A stretch of DNA of 64,000 bases from assembly GCA_029262795.1 (NCBI GenBank), contig JAJCYT010000006.1, positions 1 through 64,000 on the forward strand. The letters are read 5' to 3'. Below are positions 9,852 to 16,628 of the stretch, piece after piece; position 1 is the first letter of the stretch; every line of letters starts with the position of its first letter. Under the pieces are notes generated by a model. The model saw only the letters and a list, made by a program, of their open reading frames with translations, was not told the DNA's origin and searched no databases. Source of the DNA: Candidatus Fraserbacteria bacterium (GTDB lineage Bacteria > Bipolaricaulota > Bipolaricaulia > RBG-16-55-9 > JAJCYT01). Both the position numbers and the translations under genes were made by a program.

Positions 9852-10388
9852 TTACTTTTCATCGTAATCTTCGTCGTAATCTTCGTCGTAATCTTCGTCA
9901 TCTTCGCCATCTTCGCCATCTTCGCCATCCTCATCTTCGTCACCGTCTTCATCTTCGTCTTCATCGCTATCTTCGTCAGCGCAGAAGTCGTTGTCTTCAT
10001 CTTCGTCTTCATCGCTGTCTTCGTCTTCGGTGTCGTTGCCGTCATCGTCGCTGTCGGTATCGTCGGATTCATCTTCGTCTTCGTCACCATCTTCATCTTC
10101 ATCCAAGTCACCGCAGGACTCATCTTCGTCACCGTCTTCATCTTCATCGTCGTCGCTGTCTTCGTCTTCTGATCTATCACCCAGTCCGTTGCCATCGTCG
10201 TCATCTTCGTCGTCGTCATCATCACCAAGGACGGTGGCAAACAGGGTGTTAAATGGCAAGCTCAAATCAATGCCTTCGCTGGAGAAATCACCTGCAAAGT
10301 CGTTGACCTCTGGCTGAGCCAATAAAGGCAGTGCAAAACCTACTGTAAGTAACAAAGCCAACATAGCGATCATAGAATTTTTGAACAT
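9852..10388 (-). CDS. Secreted hyperacidic Asp/Glu-rich low-complexity protein
   Basis: I start this gene at the ATG at 10388, which has a GGGGG-type Shine-Dalgarno sequence and opens a clear signal peptide (MFKNSMIAMLALLLTVGFAL). The frame is open further upstream but without a signal. The 178-aa protein has about 30 ordinary residues after cleavage. From residue ~56 to the end it is almost entirely Asp and Glu with scattered Gly, Ser and Tyr and two Cys (DESCGDLDE, DFCADED). It ends in DYDEDYDEDYDEK. Such tracts bind calcium or other cations outside the cell; that role is inference. The DNA is a TCTTCG/TCATCG-type imperfect hexamer repeat, which invites assembly and alignment errors. Confidence 0.7.
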   Translation of the reverse strand: MFKNSMIAMLALLLTVGFALPLLAQPEVNDFAGDFSSEGIDLSLPFNTLFATVLGDDDDDEDDDDGNGLGDRSEDEDSDDDEDEDGDEDESCGDLDEDEDGDEDEDESDDTDSDDDGNDTEDEDSDEDEDEDNDFCADEDSDEDEDEDGDEDEDGEDGEDGEDDEDYDEDYDEDYDEK

Positions 10389-10634
10389 GGGAAAAGCCCC
10401 CTTTTTCTTGATTGGTTGGAGTTTTTGCACAACCCTCTGTGCATGGAGTGATGGTAGTTGGGAGGGCGTGAAAAAAATATGGGAGGCAGGATCAAATCCC
10501 ATGCCAAGCAGGTCGAAAACCATTGCGGTCTTCATGCCATTTTGGTGAACATTGGTGAAAGCACGGTGAAATTTCTTGGAAGAGATCAATTAGAATCAGG
10601 AATTAAATAGATTGAAAAAGAAAGGCGCCAATTG

Positions 10635-10893
10635 ATGAAAGACATAAAATGTCCTATTTGCCGCCATGAATTGGTTCATACTAAAAATATGAACTTATTT
10701 GCTAGGAGCAGTGGAAGTCTGTTGATATTGGAATACATTACTCAGCCACTTGACTAAATTTATAAAGAAACCCAAATTTGGCCAAGTATTTACCTATACA
10801 TGCCTAGAATGTGGGTATATTGCTTTATTTACGGACCCAAAATTTAAAGTGTTTCTTAAAGAAAAACAAGAAGAGCTTGGTCACAAATTTTAA
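10635..10893 (+). pseudogene. Small zinc-ribbon protein, broken by a +1 frameshift
   Basis: The ATG at 10635 opens a frame with a zinc knuckle, MKDIKCPICRHELVHTKN, which stops at 10755-10757. From 10741 a second frame, displaced by one base, continues as LSHLTKFIKKPKFG, then a second knuckle YTCLECGYIALF, ending in KQEELGHKF with a stop at 10891. Together they make an ~85-residue protein with the CxxC...CxxC pair expected of a zinc ribbon. The total length of 259 bases is one more than a multiple of three, so one inserted base between about 10,700 and 10,757 explains the break. It could be real decay or a sequencing error. Confidence 0.7.
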
Positions 10894-10896
10894 ACA

Positions 10897-11385
10897 TTAA
10901 CGCGCAATGGCCGCCTGGATGAGGTTGTTCAGGGCGTTGTTGATGTTTTCCAGCAGTTCGAAGCATTGGCCCAGGGAGCCATGCTTCAGGCCCAGAGCGA
11001 AAGGATCGTTGTAAGCAATCTGAGTGTTGCCATTGCTGTCTTCCCAGATCAGGAATTTTTGAGGCAGGTCGATGCCAAATTGCTGATCACACTGCATCAA
11101 AGGTGTGCCCACGGCAGGATTGCCAAAGATCAACAATTGGGTGGGACGTAATACCTGATCAATAGAGCGAGCATTTTCGCTGTGATCAATTTTGGCAAAC
11201 AGGTTGAGGCCGCGATCTATGATGACGGCTTCCAGGCTTTCCACCGTTTCAGAAAAACCCAACGGGCTTTCCAGTATATTTAATCCACTGCCCTGAGCAG
11301 TTGAAATGCCCGCATACCAGGCAAATCCACCAAAGAGTAACACCAGCAAAAACAATCCCACTTTTCTCCAATGACGCACAACCAT
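10897..11385 (-). CDS. DUF302 domain protein with N-terminal membrane anchor
   Basis: 162 aa. Residues 8-30 form a signal anchor (VGLFLLVLLFGGFAWYAG). The rest matches the DUF302 pattern: GLNLFAKIDHSENARSID, the hallmark LRPTQLLIFGNPAVGTPLMQ, IDLPQKFLIWEDSNGNTQIA, and YNDPFALGLKHG. DUF302 proteins are small periplasmic or membrane-facing proteins of unknown function, sometimes linked to stress or metal response. The ATG at 11385 has GGGAGG upstream. The stop is 4 bases past the end of the convergent zinc-ribbon pseudogene. Confidence 0.85.
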   Translation of the reverse strand: MVVRHWRKVGLFLLVLLFGGFAWYAGISTAQGSGLNILESPLGFSETVESLEAVIIDRGLNLFAKIDHSENARSIDQVLRPTQLLIFGNPAVGTPLMQCDQQFGIDLPQKFLIWEDSNGNTQIAYNDPFALGLKHGSLGQCFELLENINNALNNLIQAAIAR

Positions 11386-11539
11386 TAAAAAAACCTCCCA
11401 AAAAATGATCTCACTTTAGCGTAATGGTTGCTTGCCAATGAATCAAAGTCGTTCAGGTCCACCCGTCATTGTTACCGAACTGTAACCCGCCGTTGATAGG
11501 GTGAGATCAACAAACCAAACGTCACTAAATGAGGTCATG

Positions 11540-12012
11540 ATGGAAGTTATTTCGGGTGGATTGATGATTGTCTGCTTGATGCTGGCGAGTGTTGATGCGG
11601 TGGCACAGGAGGCTGAATCAACGATGAAAAATTACGATTACTGGTTGGAGGTGGCAGGCGCTAGTCTTGGGGTGGACTGCCTTATGGTGGGTTAAACAGC
11701 ATCGATATTCCTATGGATACTGGTTACTACATCATTTTGACCGCGACCCTTGGTGGATCGGTCTTTGGTGCAACAACGGGAGTTGGGCTTGTTGGCGCGT
11801 TGTTGAAAAAGAAAGGTAATCTGCTGTTTGCCGCAATGGGAGCAAGTGTTGGCATCATCCCAAGCTTGGCTTTGGGGGTGGTTTCGGCTGTAACCTTTTC
11901 ATTGTTTCCTGGTATTAATTCCGACCAAATGCTTTGGGTAACTTCGGGTATCACTGCCATTGGAATAGGTTCACTTGCAGTGTTGGGCTATCACTTTGGG
12001 CAGTCAAAGTAA
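11540..12012 (+). pseudogene. Glycine-rich membrane protein, frameshifted paralogue of the next gene
   Basis: A GAGG at 11531 precedes tandem ATGs at 11537/11540. The first frame encodes a signal peptide and YDYWLEVAGASLG, then stops at 11693. A second frame picks up in the run GGGG near 11,668-11,671 and reads GLPYGGLNSIDIPMDTGYYI, then ILTATLGGSVFGATTGVGLV to 12012. Adding one G to that run restores a single protein of ~158 aa. The restored order (signal, AGAS-G, Gly-rich helix, LGGS-FG, GLVGALL) parallels the gene at 12,022. The break in a homopolymer makes a sequencing error possible. Confidence 0.65.
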
Positions 12013-12021
12013 GGAGATCTG

Positions 12022-12540
12022 ATGGAACAATTCATGGTGTTATCTGTTGTTTTTGTGTTATTAGTGAGCGTCCAGGTGGAAGCCAAAGTATATTCAGAAG
12101 ATATTAATATGTCATATTTTATGATTGAGTTTGCGGGTGCCAGTGCAGGGGCTGCTGTTGGGTTGACCTGGGGGATGATGTTTCCAATTTATCAGGCTTC
12201 CCATGGAGAAGGGTTTGCTTCTCCAGAAGGATTTTTTGGAACATTTCTGCTTGAAACATATTTGGGAGGGGTAATTGGATCAAGCCTCGGATTGGGATTG
12301 GTGGCTATGATATTACAAGATTCAGGTAATCCGTGGCTGGCCGCAGTAGGCGCGGGAGTTGGTCTTTTTGGTGGGGTTGTTGTGGGGACAGGAATTGCAA
12401 TGCCCCTTGGATACCTATTTGCACCAAGCGAAAGTGATGCCGCAGGTATAGGTCTAGCAAGCATGGCTGGTGTGACTGTTTTAAGCACTGGTTTGGGAGC
12501 CGTGCTTATGTATCATCATGAAAAACTGAATCCGGTATAA
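12022..12540 (+). CDS. Glycine-rich (glycine-zipper-like) membrane protein, unknown function
   Basis: 172 aa. AAGGAG lies just before the ATG. An N-terminal hydrophobic signal (VLSVVFVLLVSVQVEA) is followed by MIEFAGASAGAAVGLTWGMM, TYLGGVIGSSLGLGLVAMIL, AAVGAGVGLFGGVVVGTGIA and a final GVTVLSTGLGAVLMYHH. The Gly/Ala-spaced helices resemble glycine zippers. It follows a frameshifted paralogue by 9 bases. A third member with the same signal plus E-AGASxGA-type opening lies at 44,415. Not recognised as a named family. Confidence 0.65.
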   Translation: MEQFMVLSVVFVLLVSVQVEAKVYSEDINMSYFMIEFAGASAGAAVGLTWGMMFPIYQASHGEGFASPEGFFGTFLLETYLGGVIGSSLGLGLVAMILQDSGNPWLAAVGAGVGLFGGVVVGTGIAMPLGYLFAPSESDAAGIGLASMAGVTVLSTGLGAVLMYHHEKLNPV

Positions 12541-12546
12541 ATAAGG

Positions 12547-12741
12547 CTATTTCTGATCTTTAGGCTTTAACGATTTTCTGTCGTCGCTATAAAGCACGTT
12601 ATCAAACAAATCAAACAACCCCTTGAACGGATGCTCTTTGCCCACTCGGTGAGGTGGGTAAGGGCGCTGTTCATCAAATTGTCGATGAAGTTCGCCAATG
12701 GCCTGCCAAGGTTTTTCCAATTTTTTGTTAGAGAAAGTCAT
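12547..12741 (-). CDS. Small hypothetical protein (64 aa)
   Basis: The ATG at 12741 follows AAAGGAGC with about 10 bases of spacing; a GTG at 12750 lies too close to that site. The protein starts MTFSNKKLEKPWQAIGELHR and ends with a Lys-rich tail. The middle, RPYPPHRVGKEHPFKGLFDL, is rich in Pro, His and aromatic residues. There is no membrane segment. It faces the membrane-protein gene ending at 12540. No function can be given. Confidence 0.45.
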   Translation of the reverse strand: MTFSNKKLEKPWQAIGELHRQFDEQRPYPPHRVGKEHPFKGLFDLFDNVLYSDDRKSLKPKDQK

Positions 12742-12788
12742 GTCATGCACGCTCCTTTCACTGTTATGATTTCATTATATCGGACAAT

Positions 12789-12821
12789 TGTTAGATTGCC
12801 GTTGTTGCCATCAATCTAACA
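12789..12821. repeat. 10-bp inverted repeat upstream of the small minus-strand gene
   Basis: TGTTAGATTG (12789-12798) and CAATCTAACA (12812-12821) are perfect inverted copies separated by 13 bases. No T-run follows on either strand. It lies ~48 bases upstream of the 12741 start and just before the candidate structured RNA, so an operator or a 5' leader hairpin are both possible. Confidence 0.4.
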
Positions 12822-12846
12822 TACGAATTAGAAGCACTGTGGATAT

Positions 12847-12981
12847 GTGGCGGTAGCCACGAAAAAAGATCCCTGGGAGCCTCATGAGGATGTGTTAGTA
12901 GGGAAGTACCCTCTTGCTTCGCTCAGGCCCCCAGGGATACCCTTACTTTCGCCCTGAACGACACCGCCCAAGACGGTTTTT
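12847..12981 (+). ncRNA. Candidate structured non-coding RNA, long irregular hairpin
   Basis: No gene is visible here, but the two halves pair extensively. GGCGGT (12849-12854) pairs with ACCGCC (12963-12968). CGAAA (12860-12864) pairs with TTTCG (12947-12951). AAG (12866-12868) pairs with CTT (12942-12944). ATCCCTGGGaGCCT (12869-12882) pairs with AGGCCCCCAGGGAT (12925-12938), with one mismatch in 14. The apical part contains AGGG...CCCT, a further small hairpin. The 3' end has ACCG-7 nt-CGGT followed by TTTTT, a possible terminator. The shape loosely recalls 6S-type RNA, but I see no conserved 6S or SRP sequence. Strand is inferred from the T-run. Confidence 0.4.
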
Positions 12982-13514
12982 GTTAAATACTTATCATAGC
13001 ACAGTTGGCATCAGGAAATAAAGCCAGAGCTTTTACATTTCTATTTTCGAGACATCTTTCTTAGATTAAAACAGCAGTATGGCCTTTTTGGATCATACGT
13101 TCCAGAGTTTAGAGCAATTGCATTTGGACCTCAAAATGTCCTTAAGGTTACTTCCAGCACGCGCAGTTTTGTTAGGGGTAATGCGAATCACTCGATAAGT
13201 GTTATGTGATTTATAGAATTGTCATCAATCTAGAGGTAGATTATTGAATTTTAGTTAAACATGACACACCTCAGGCACCGGCACCCCACGTGTCGTCTGG
13301 GTAACGATTATTAAATAAACGTATCACGCGAGAACACAATGTGAGTACCCTCCGTATTAGCCCCCCAGCATCCGAGAGAGTTCCTGGGGGGCTAAGCCTT
13401 TTAAAGTGCAAAAATATCGAACCTTTTTGGAATCGCGCTAAGTTTGAAAATTTTAAACTATGGACTGAGTCCATCATGCACTAGAGAATCAAAGGAAATG
13501 GAGGCAATGATTTG
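12982..13514. other. Gene-poor intergenic stretch
   Basis: About 530 bases between the candidate RNA and the next gene. Apart from the strong inverted repeat at 13,357-13,395 I see no supported gene. A 39-codon frame starting at 13079 has no ribosome site and is rejected. Short stop-riddled fragments may be remnants of a gene, but nothing is recognisable. Confidence 0.5.
13357..13395. repeat. Perfect 12-bp GC-rich inverted repeat (possible terminator or RNA hairpin)
   Basis: TTAGCCCCCCAG (13357-13368) and CTGGGGGGCTAA (13384-13395) are exact inverted copies with a 15-base loop. On the plus strand CCTTTTAAAG follows, a weak T-run. No adjacent gene obviously needs it. The sequence AGTACCCTC shortly before its left arm also occurs inside the candidate RNA at 12,905, followed there too by a run of C and CAG. 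The two structures may be related. Confidence 0.45.
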
Positions 13515-13781
13515 TTACTTGACCACGGTGGTCAGGTGGGTCAGATCGGGGATAGCCAGAACTTTTTCAAACCCGGATTGGCCAACGCCTTTACAAAATC
13601 GCAATGCATTGCCGAGGAAATGCTTGTTGTTGGCTTTTAATGCGATACGAACCAATGTCACGTACTCTTCTAAGTTTTTGGCACCGTTGTGTGAATTGTC
13701 GCGGTGGGAACTAAACCATGATCGCATGGCTTGAACGTCCTCGCTGGTGATCAGGCTTGAGGTGTTTGTGTCGCCGGTCAT
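13515..13781 (-). CDS. Hypothetical protein (88 aa)
   Basis: The ATG at 13781 follows an ideal GGAGG with 5 bases of spacing, so I use it instead of more upstream starts. The protein opens MTGDTNTSSLITSEDVQAMR and continues with helical stretches (LEEYVTLVRIALKANNKHFL, FEKVLAIPDLTHLTTVVK). It is soluble and mixed-charge. No family is recognised. It is divergent from the gene at 13848, with only 66 bases between. Confidence 0.55.
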   Translation of the reverse strand: MTGDTNTSSLITSEDVQAMRSWFSSHRDNSHNGAKNLEEYVTLVRIALKANNKHFLGNALRFCKGVGQSGFEKVLAIPDLTHLTTVVK

Positions 13782-13812
13782 GCTGCCTCCTTCATCATTC
13801 TTGGTTGATGTG

Positions 13813-13847
13813 TCGTCAGCGCGTGCGACTTCCTTTATAATGATACC
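13813..13847 (+). promoter_or_regulatory. Predicted promoter giving a leaderless transcript
   Basis: TCGTCA at 13813-13818 (4 of 6 to TTGACA), a 17-base spacer, then a perfect TATAAT at 13836-13841. Six bases later comes the ATG at 13848. A transcript would therefore start at or next to the start codon. No Shine-Dalgarno sequence is present. The same arrangement recurs at 28,757. Confidence 0.6.
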
Positions 13848-14105
13848 ATGAATAACCAATCTTTTCGCGCTTTAGACGTCGATGCTCGATTGCGATACCT
13901 TGACACGGTGCGTGGCATCCCCAAAGACGCCATTGCCATCGTCGAACAAACCGACCTCACCGACGACGGATTTGGCAACGATGTCGAAGGCATTTGCCGC
14001 ATCCGCATTGTCACCATGCCGGAAGGCAGCCGCCGCATGCCCTTTATGGATGATTTATTAATCATCTTCGAAAGCGAATCCGAATTATTTGAACAGGTTG
14101 TTTGA
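13848..14105 (+). CDS. Hypothetical acidic protein (85 aa), leaderless start
   Basis: The protein starts MNNQSFRALDVDARLRYLDT and includes IPKDAIAIVEQTDLTDDGFG and VEGICRIRIVTMPEGSRRMP, ending in an acidic FESESELFEQVV. There is no signal or membrane segment. The start is fixed by the TATAAT placed 6 bases upstream and the absence of a ribosome site. I do not recognise a family. Confidence 0.55.
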   Translation: MNNQSFRALDVDARLRYLDTVRGIPKDAIAIVEQTDLTDDGFGNDVEGICRIRIVTMPEGSRRMPFMDDLLIIFESESELFEQVV

Positions 14106-14135
14106 GGCTGACCAATAAGCGTTTTGATAGATGCT

Positions 14136-14447
14136 TTATTCTATGATTGCTTGTTCAATATCTACACTGGAATTGGGTTCACCCTGTGCATGAATAGTTT
14201 CTGATCTTATTAATGCAGCCAGGCCAAGCACAAAAAAGAAGAAAACAAAGCCTGCATCATAGATCATTGGTTGAATGGTGTCATCAAGGCGAATGGCCAA
14301 ATCAGCTAATAACTCACTATCAAAGCCTGCTTGAAAGTATTGATTGTTAAGATTGAGCAATTTAACAATTACTTGGACTAGAAAATAAAAGCCAATTGCA
14401 CAATTATCCATCCCCAACCACCAACGAAAGCGAAATGCTTTTTTCAT
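14136..14447 (-). CDS. Small membrane protein, unknown function
   Basis: 103 aa. Two hydrophobic segments, CAIGFYFLVQVIVKLL and YDAGFVFFFFVLGLAALI, flank an acidic middle (FDSELLADLAIRLDDTI). The N-terminus, MKKAFRFRWWLGMDN, is basic and aromatic. No clear ribosome site precedes the ATG at 14447. Family unknown. Confidence 0.45.
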   Translation of the reverse strand: MKKAFRFRWWLGMDNCAIGFYFLVQVIVKLLNLNNQYFQAGFDSELLADLAIRLDDTIQPMIYDAGFVFFFFVLGLAALIRSETIHAQGEPNSSVDIEQAIIE

Positions 14448-14595
14448 ACTTTAGTTTGTAAAATATTTCTAAAGCCTTGCAAATAGCAGATTATTCTAAA
14501 GTTGAATCCACACTAAACACTCACAGATTGAACATTTAGTCCTCATTCTTGATGGGTATAAATAGACCATCAGCAACCGAACGAAAGGAGTTCGA

Positions 14596-14715
14596 ATGAC
14601 GACAATTTCGACAATTGGTGTGATGATGGTTTTGATCCCAACAATGATCATGAGTGGCTTGCTTGGGTTCGGTCTGCTGAAGTTTGCAACCGCAGGGCAG
14701 CGTCCTCGGTCTTGA
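14596..14715 (+). CDS. Single-pass membrane microprotein (39 aa)
   Basis: AAAGGAG sits 6 bases before the ATG. The product is one transmembrane helix (VMMVLIPTMIMSGLLGFGLL) with a short basic tail, KFATAGQRPRS. A TATAAA lies about 40 bases upstream and a strong terminator ends 90 bases downstream, so it appears to be a monocistronic unit. Function unknown. Confidence 0.6.
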   Translation: MTTISTIGVMMVLIPTMIMSGLLGFGLLKFATAGQRPRS

Positions 14716-14769
14716 AAATATTTAAATAATCAATAGCACGAAAGCACAAATATCCTCCTCCCATGTGTT

Positions 14770-14806
14770 CACCCCACAGCGTTACCCTCCGCTGTGGGGT
14801 GTTTTT
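14770..14806 (+). terminator. Rho-independent terminator
   Basis: CACCCCACAGCG and CGCTGTGGGGTG pair perfectly over 12 bp around an 8-base loop, followed by TTTTT. It terminates the 39-aa gene. The T-run is at the stop end of the convergent gene at 14805. Confidence 0.88.
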
Positions 14807-15500
14807 ATCGACTAAACTTTGGCGAACCAAGTACAAGTTTCCCAGTGCCATATACATAAATAAAGATAGCCTCAATCCAATCTCTCGACTTATGAGGCAG
14901 CTCGCTTACTTTATTTAAATCAAAAGTCAGCTCTCCAACAGAATCAATTTCTTTAATGTATCTTGCAAAACCTTCATCATCTGGAGGAAGCATTAATTCG
15001 AGTTTGAAGTTCCCGTCATACTCAATAATCGGCATACTAAATGTATTGGCGAGTGACAAGTTAACTTCATTAAAAGAAAGCAGGTAGAATAACATAGATC
15101 GACTACCTTCAGAGCCTTGACAAATTTCATCAATTAAGAATTCTATTTGACCATTTTCAATTCTTATTAAATAAGAACCTTCATTTCTGGGGATTTCTTT
15201 AGTGTCACCAAGTAAATAAAACTTGACTACACGTCTGTCTCTTATTTTGTCATCCCAGATGTAAATTATTTCTTCCCCAATTTCTTGTTCTTCAAGCCAA
15301 AAGCAACTTTCGTTATTAATCAGACTAAAAGATGGCTGAAAATCATCCAGGGTTATTTCATTTTCAAAAAAGAGTTGTGTCTCGACAGGATGATCAAGCG
15401 TCCGTTGCCATAATTGGAAAGCAAAAAGCGCTACCATCGAGAAGATCAAAATCACATAGGTTGAAGTCGGATAATTATCTTTTTTCTCATTGCCAAGCAT
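14805..15500 (-). CDS. Membrane-anchored extracytoplasmic protein, paralogue of the protein at 63026
   Basis: 231 aa with a signal anchor (YVILIFSMVALFAFQLWQ). The rest is beta-rich and acidic, without a recognised domain. The end reads VGELTFDLNKVSELP, then AIFIYVYGTGKLVLGSPKF. It aligns with GDMTLSLNKPVSPSS and GIVIFGSGELSFNHPRLIP of the protein at 63,026, so they share a C-terminal module. TATAAT lies 5 bases before the ATG, suggesting a leaderless transcript. Confidence 0.55.
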   Translation of the reverse strand: MLGNEKKDNYPTSTYVILIFSMVALFAFQLWQRTLDHPVETQLFFENEITLDDFQPSFSLINNESCFWLEEQEIGEEIIYIWDDKIRDRRVVKFYLLGDTKEIPRNEGSYLIRIENGQIEFLIDEICQGSEGSRSMLFYLLSFNEVNLSLANTFSMPIIEYDGNFKLELMLPPDDEGFARYIKEIDSVGELTFDLNKVSELPHKSRDWIEAIFIYVYGTGKLVLGSPKFSR

Positions 15501-15544
15501 GGCTTATTATATACAACATTGATTTAAAAGTTCTAAGCGACCTT

Positions 15545-15571
15545 CCATCGTTGTGATTTAGAATTTTTGGC
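15545..15571 (+). promoter_or_regulatory. Phage-locus-type promoter element, fifth copy
   Basis: CATCGT (15546-15551), five bases, TTTAGAATT, six bases, ATG. It matches the TCATCGT-N5-WTTARACTT element found immediately before the first genes of the phage-like units at 40,294, 43,676, 48,107 and 55,274, with one extra base before the ATG. No ribosome site is present. Confidence 0.55.
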
Positions 15572-16171
15572 ATGGCTAAAATGAAGCAGACGCCCAATGC
15601 GTTGTTGGCATTCGCGCGACAGAAGAAGCGGTTGACGCAGGCGCAGCGGCAGGCGTTGTGTGAGTTTCTTTTATTTGATCCAGATGCACCTGATCCGCAT
15701 GAGCCGGAAAAACATCGGTTGTGGACGAATGATGAGGTGGCCGAGTTGTTGAATGTGTCACCGGAAGCAGTGCGTTCACGGCGGGAGAAAGTGCGCAAGC
15801 AGATCTACAAAAAATTCAATGCGCCGGACACATTGGAATCTGTCATCGGTTCCACGCTGGTACATTATCAGACCAACTTTGCTTTGGTGGATCAATCGTT
15901 GCGATCCAGCACCACGGGATCAACGACGTGTTTGTCTCATATCAAACTTCGTCATCAACTGGTGCGCGACTTTTTGAGCGATCTTCAACAACTGGGCATT
16001 TTGCCCCAACTCAACCGCAAGCATCAGGTGGAACTGACCACGATTGGACCAGGTCAACTCATCAAAAAAATCGCTGAAGTCAGTGAACAGGAGAACGTCG
16101 ATTTACTGGAAGTCATCGCCAATTTGACGCAATCATCAGTCTCGGAAGAAGACGAGATAAAACAAACCTGA
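15572..16171 (+). CDS. HTH DNA-binding protein, possibly a small-terminase-like or phage-locus regulator
   Basis: 199 aa. A basic N-terminus (FARQKKRLTQAQRQALCEFL) precedes a clear helix-turn-helix, WTNDEVAELLNVSPEAVRSR, near residues 50-70, then REKVRKQIYKKF. The remainder is helical and ends in an acidic tail. The arrangement would suit a small terminase subunit or a sigma-like or transcriptional regulator; I cannot choose. Its promoter-like element is the one used by the phage-like structural operons 23 kb away, so it probably belongs to that regulon. This is inference from the motif, not homology. Confidence 0.55.
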   Translation: MAKMKQTPNALLAFARQKKRLTQAQRQALCEFLLFDPDAPDPHEPEKHRLWTNDEVAELLNVSPEAVRSRREKVRKQIYKKFNAPDTLESVIGSTLVHYQTNFALVDQSLRSSTTGSTTCLSHIKLRHQLVRDFLSDLQQLGILPQLNRKHQVELTTIGPGQLIKKIAEVSEQENVDLLEVIANLTQSSVSEEDEIKQT

Positions 16172-16175
16172 ACGA

Positions 16176-16628
16176 TCAATTTAAAGTTTCATTCAACGCT
16201 TCAATATCAGCAAGATCCTGTTGACGTCCGCTAGTTTTTTTATTTGTAATGAAATCATCTCGGCCAATAAAATTCACCAAAACATTTCCATACACGCCTT
16301 CAACACGATTTGTGCTTGCTTCTGACCAGGACACGCCATCAATAGAAGTGAGCAAGTCCACTCTCACGGGGGGCACGCCAAGTTGAATTACCTGACCAGG
16401 TTTGATGAAATCATTTGTTTCGAGATTCAGTTTGCCAAAGCCAAATTCATCGAGAGATGTTAGGATTCTTTCAGCATTTTCTTGATTGGCATGAATGAGT
16501 AAATCAAGGTCACCTGTAAATCGGGGGGCGCCGTGAAAAGCGAGCGCATAGCCGCAGACAACGAGGTATTCAACGTGATGTTTGTTGAACAACGCGAGCA
16601 GTTCTTTGAAGTCTGGGTAAACGTCCAT
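16176..16628 (-). CDS. Nucleotidyltransferase fold protein, AbiEii/DUF6036-like
   Basis: 150 aa from the ATG at 16628. Starts MDVYPDFKELLALFNKHHVE, then YLVVCGYALAFHGAPRF and the metal-binding TGDLDLLIHA, typical of MNT/AbiEii-like nucleotidyltransferases. Later RVDLLTSIDGVSW supplies the third acidic position. Its start lies inside the upstream small gene (59-base overlap), so the two are probably co-translated. Such pairs are often annotated as toxin-antitoxin-like. Activity is not known. Confidence 0.7.
   Translation of the reverse strand: MDVYPDFKELLALFNKHHVEYLVVCGYALAFHGAPRFTGDLDLLIHANQENAERILTSLDEFGFGKLNLETNDFIKPGQVIQLGVPPVRVDLLTSIDGVSWSEASTNRVEGVYGNVLVNFIGRDDFITNKKTSGRQQDLADIEALNETLN

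Noticed and set aside
9824..10317. Open plus-strand and other-frame ORFs rich in Arg/His or Ser across the acidic gene
   Set aside because: These are mirror frames of the TCTTCG-type repeat. Only the minus-strand frame has a signal peptide and a ribosome site.
12847..12981. Small SRP RNA or tmRNA
   Set aside because: The GGAAGCAG-type SRP loop and the tRNA-like ends of tmRNA are absent, so only an unnamed structured RNA is proposed.
13079..13198. 39-codon plus-strand ORF in the gene-poor region
   Set aside because: No ribosome site or promoter and no similarity to anything recognised; likely chance.
13444..13734. Plus-strand ORF opposite the 13515 gene
   Set aside because: The minus-strand frame has an ideal ribosome site at 13781; the plus frame has none.
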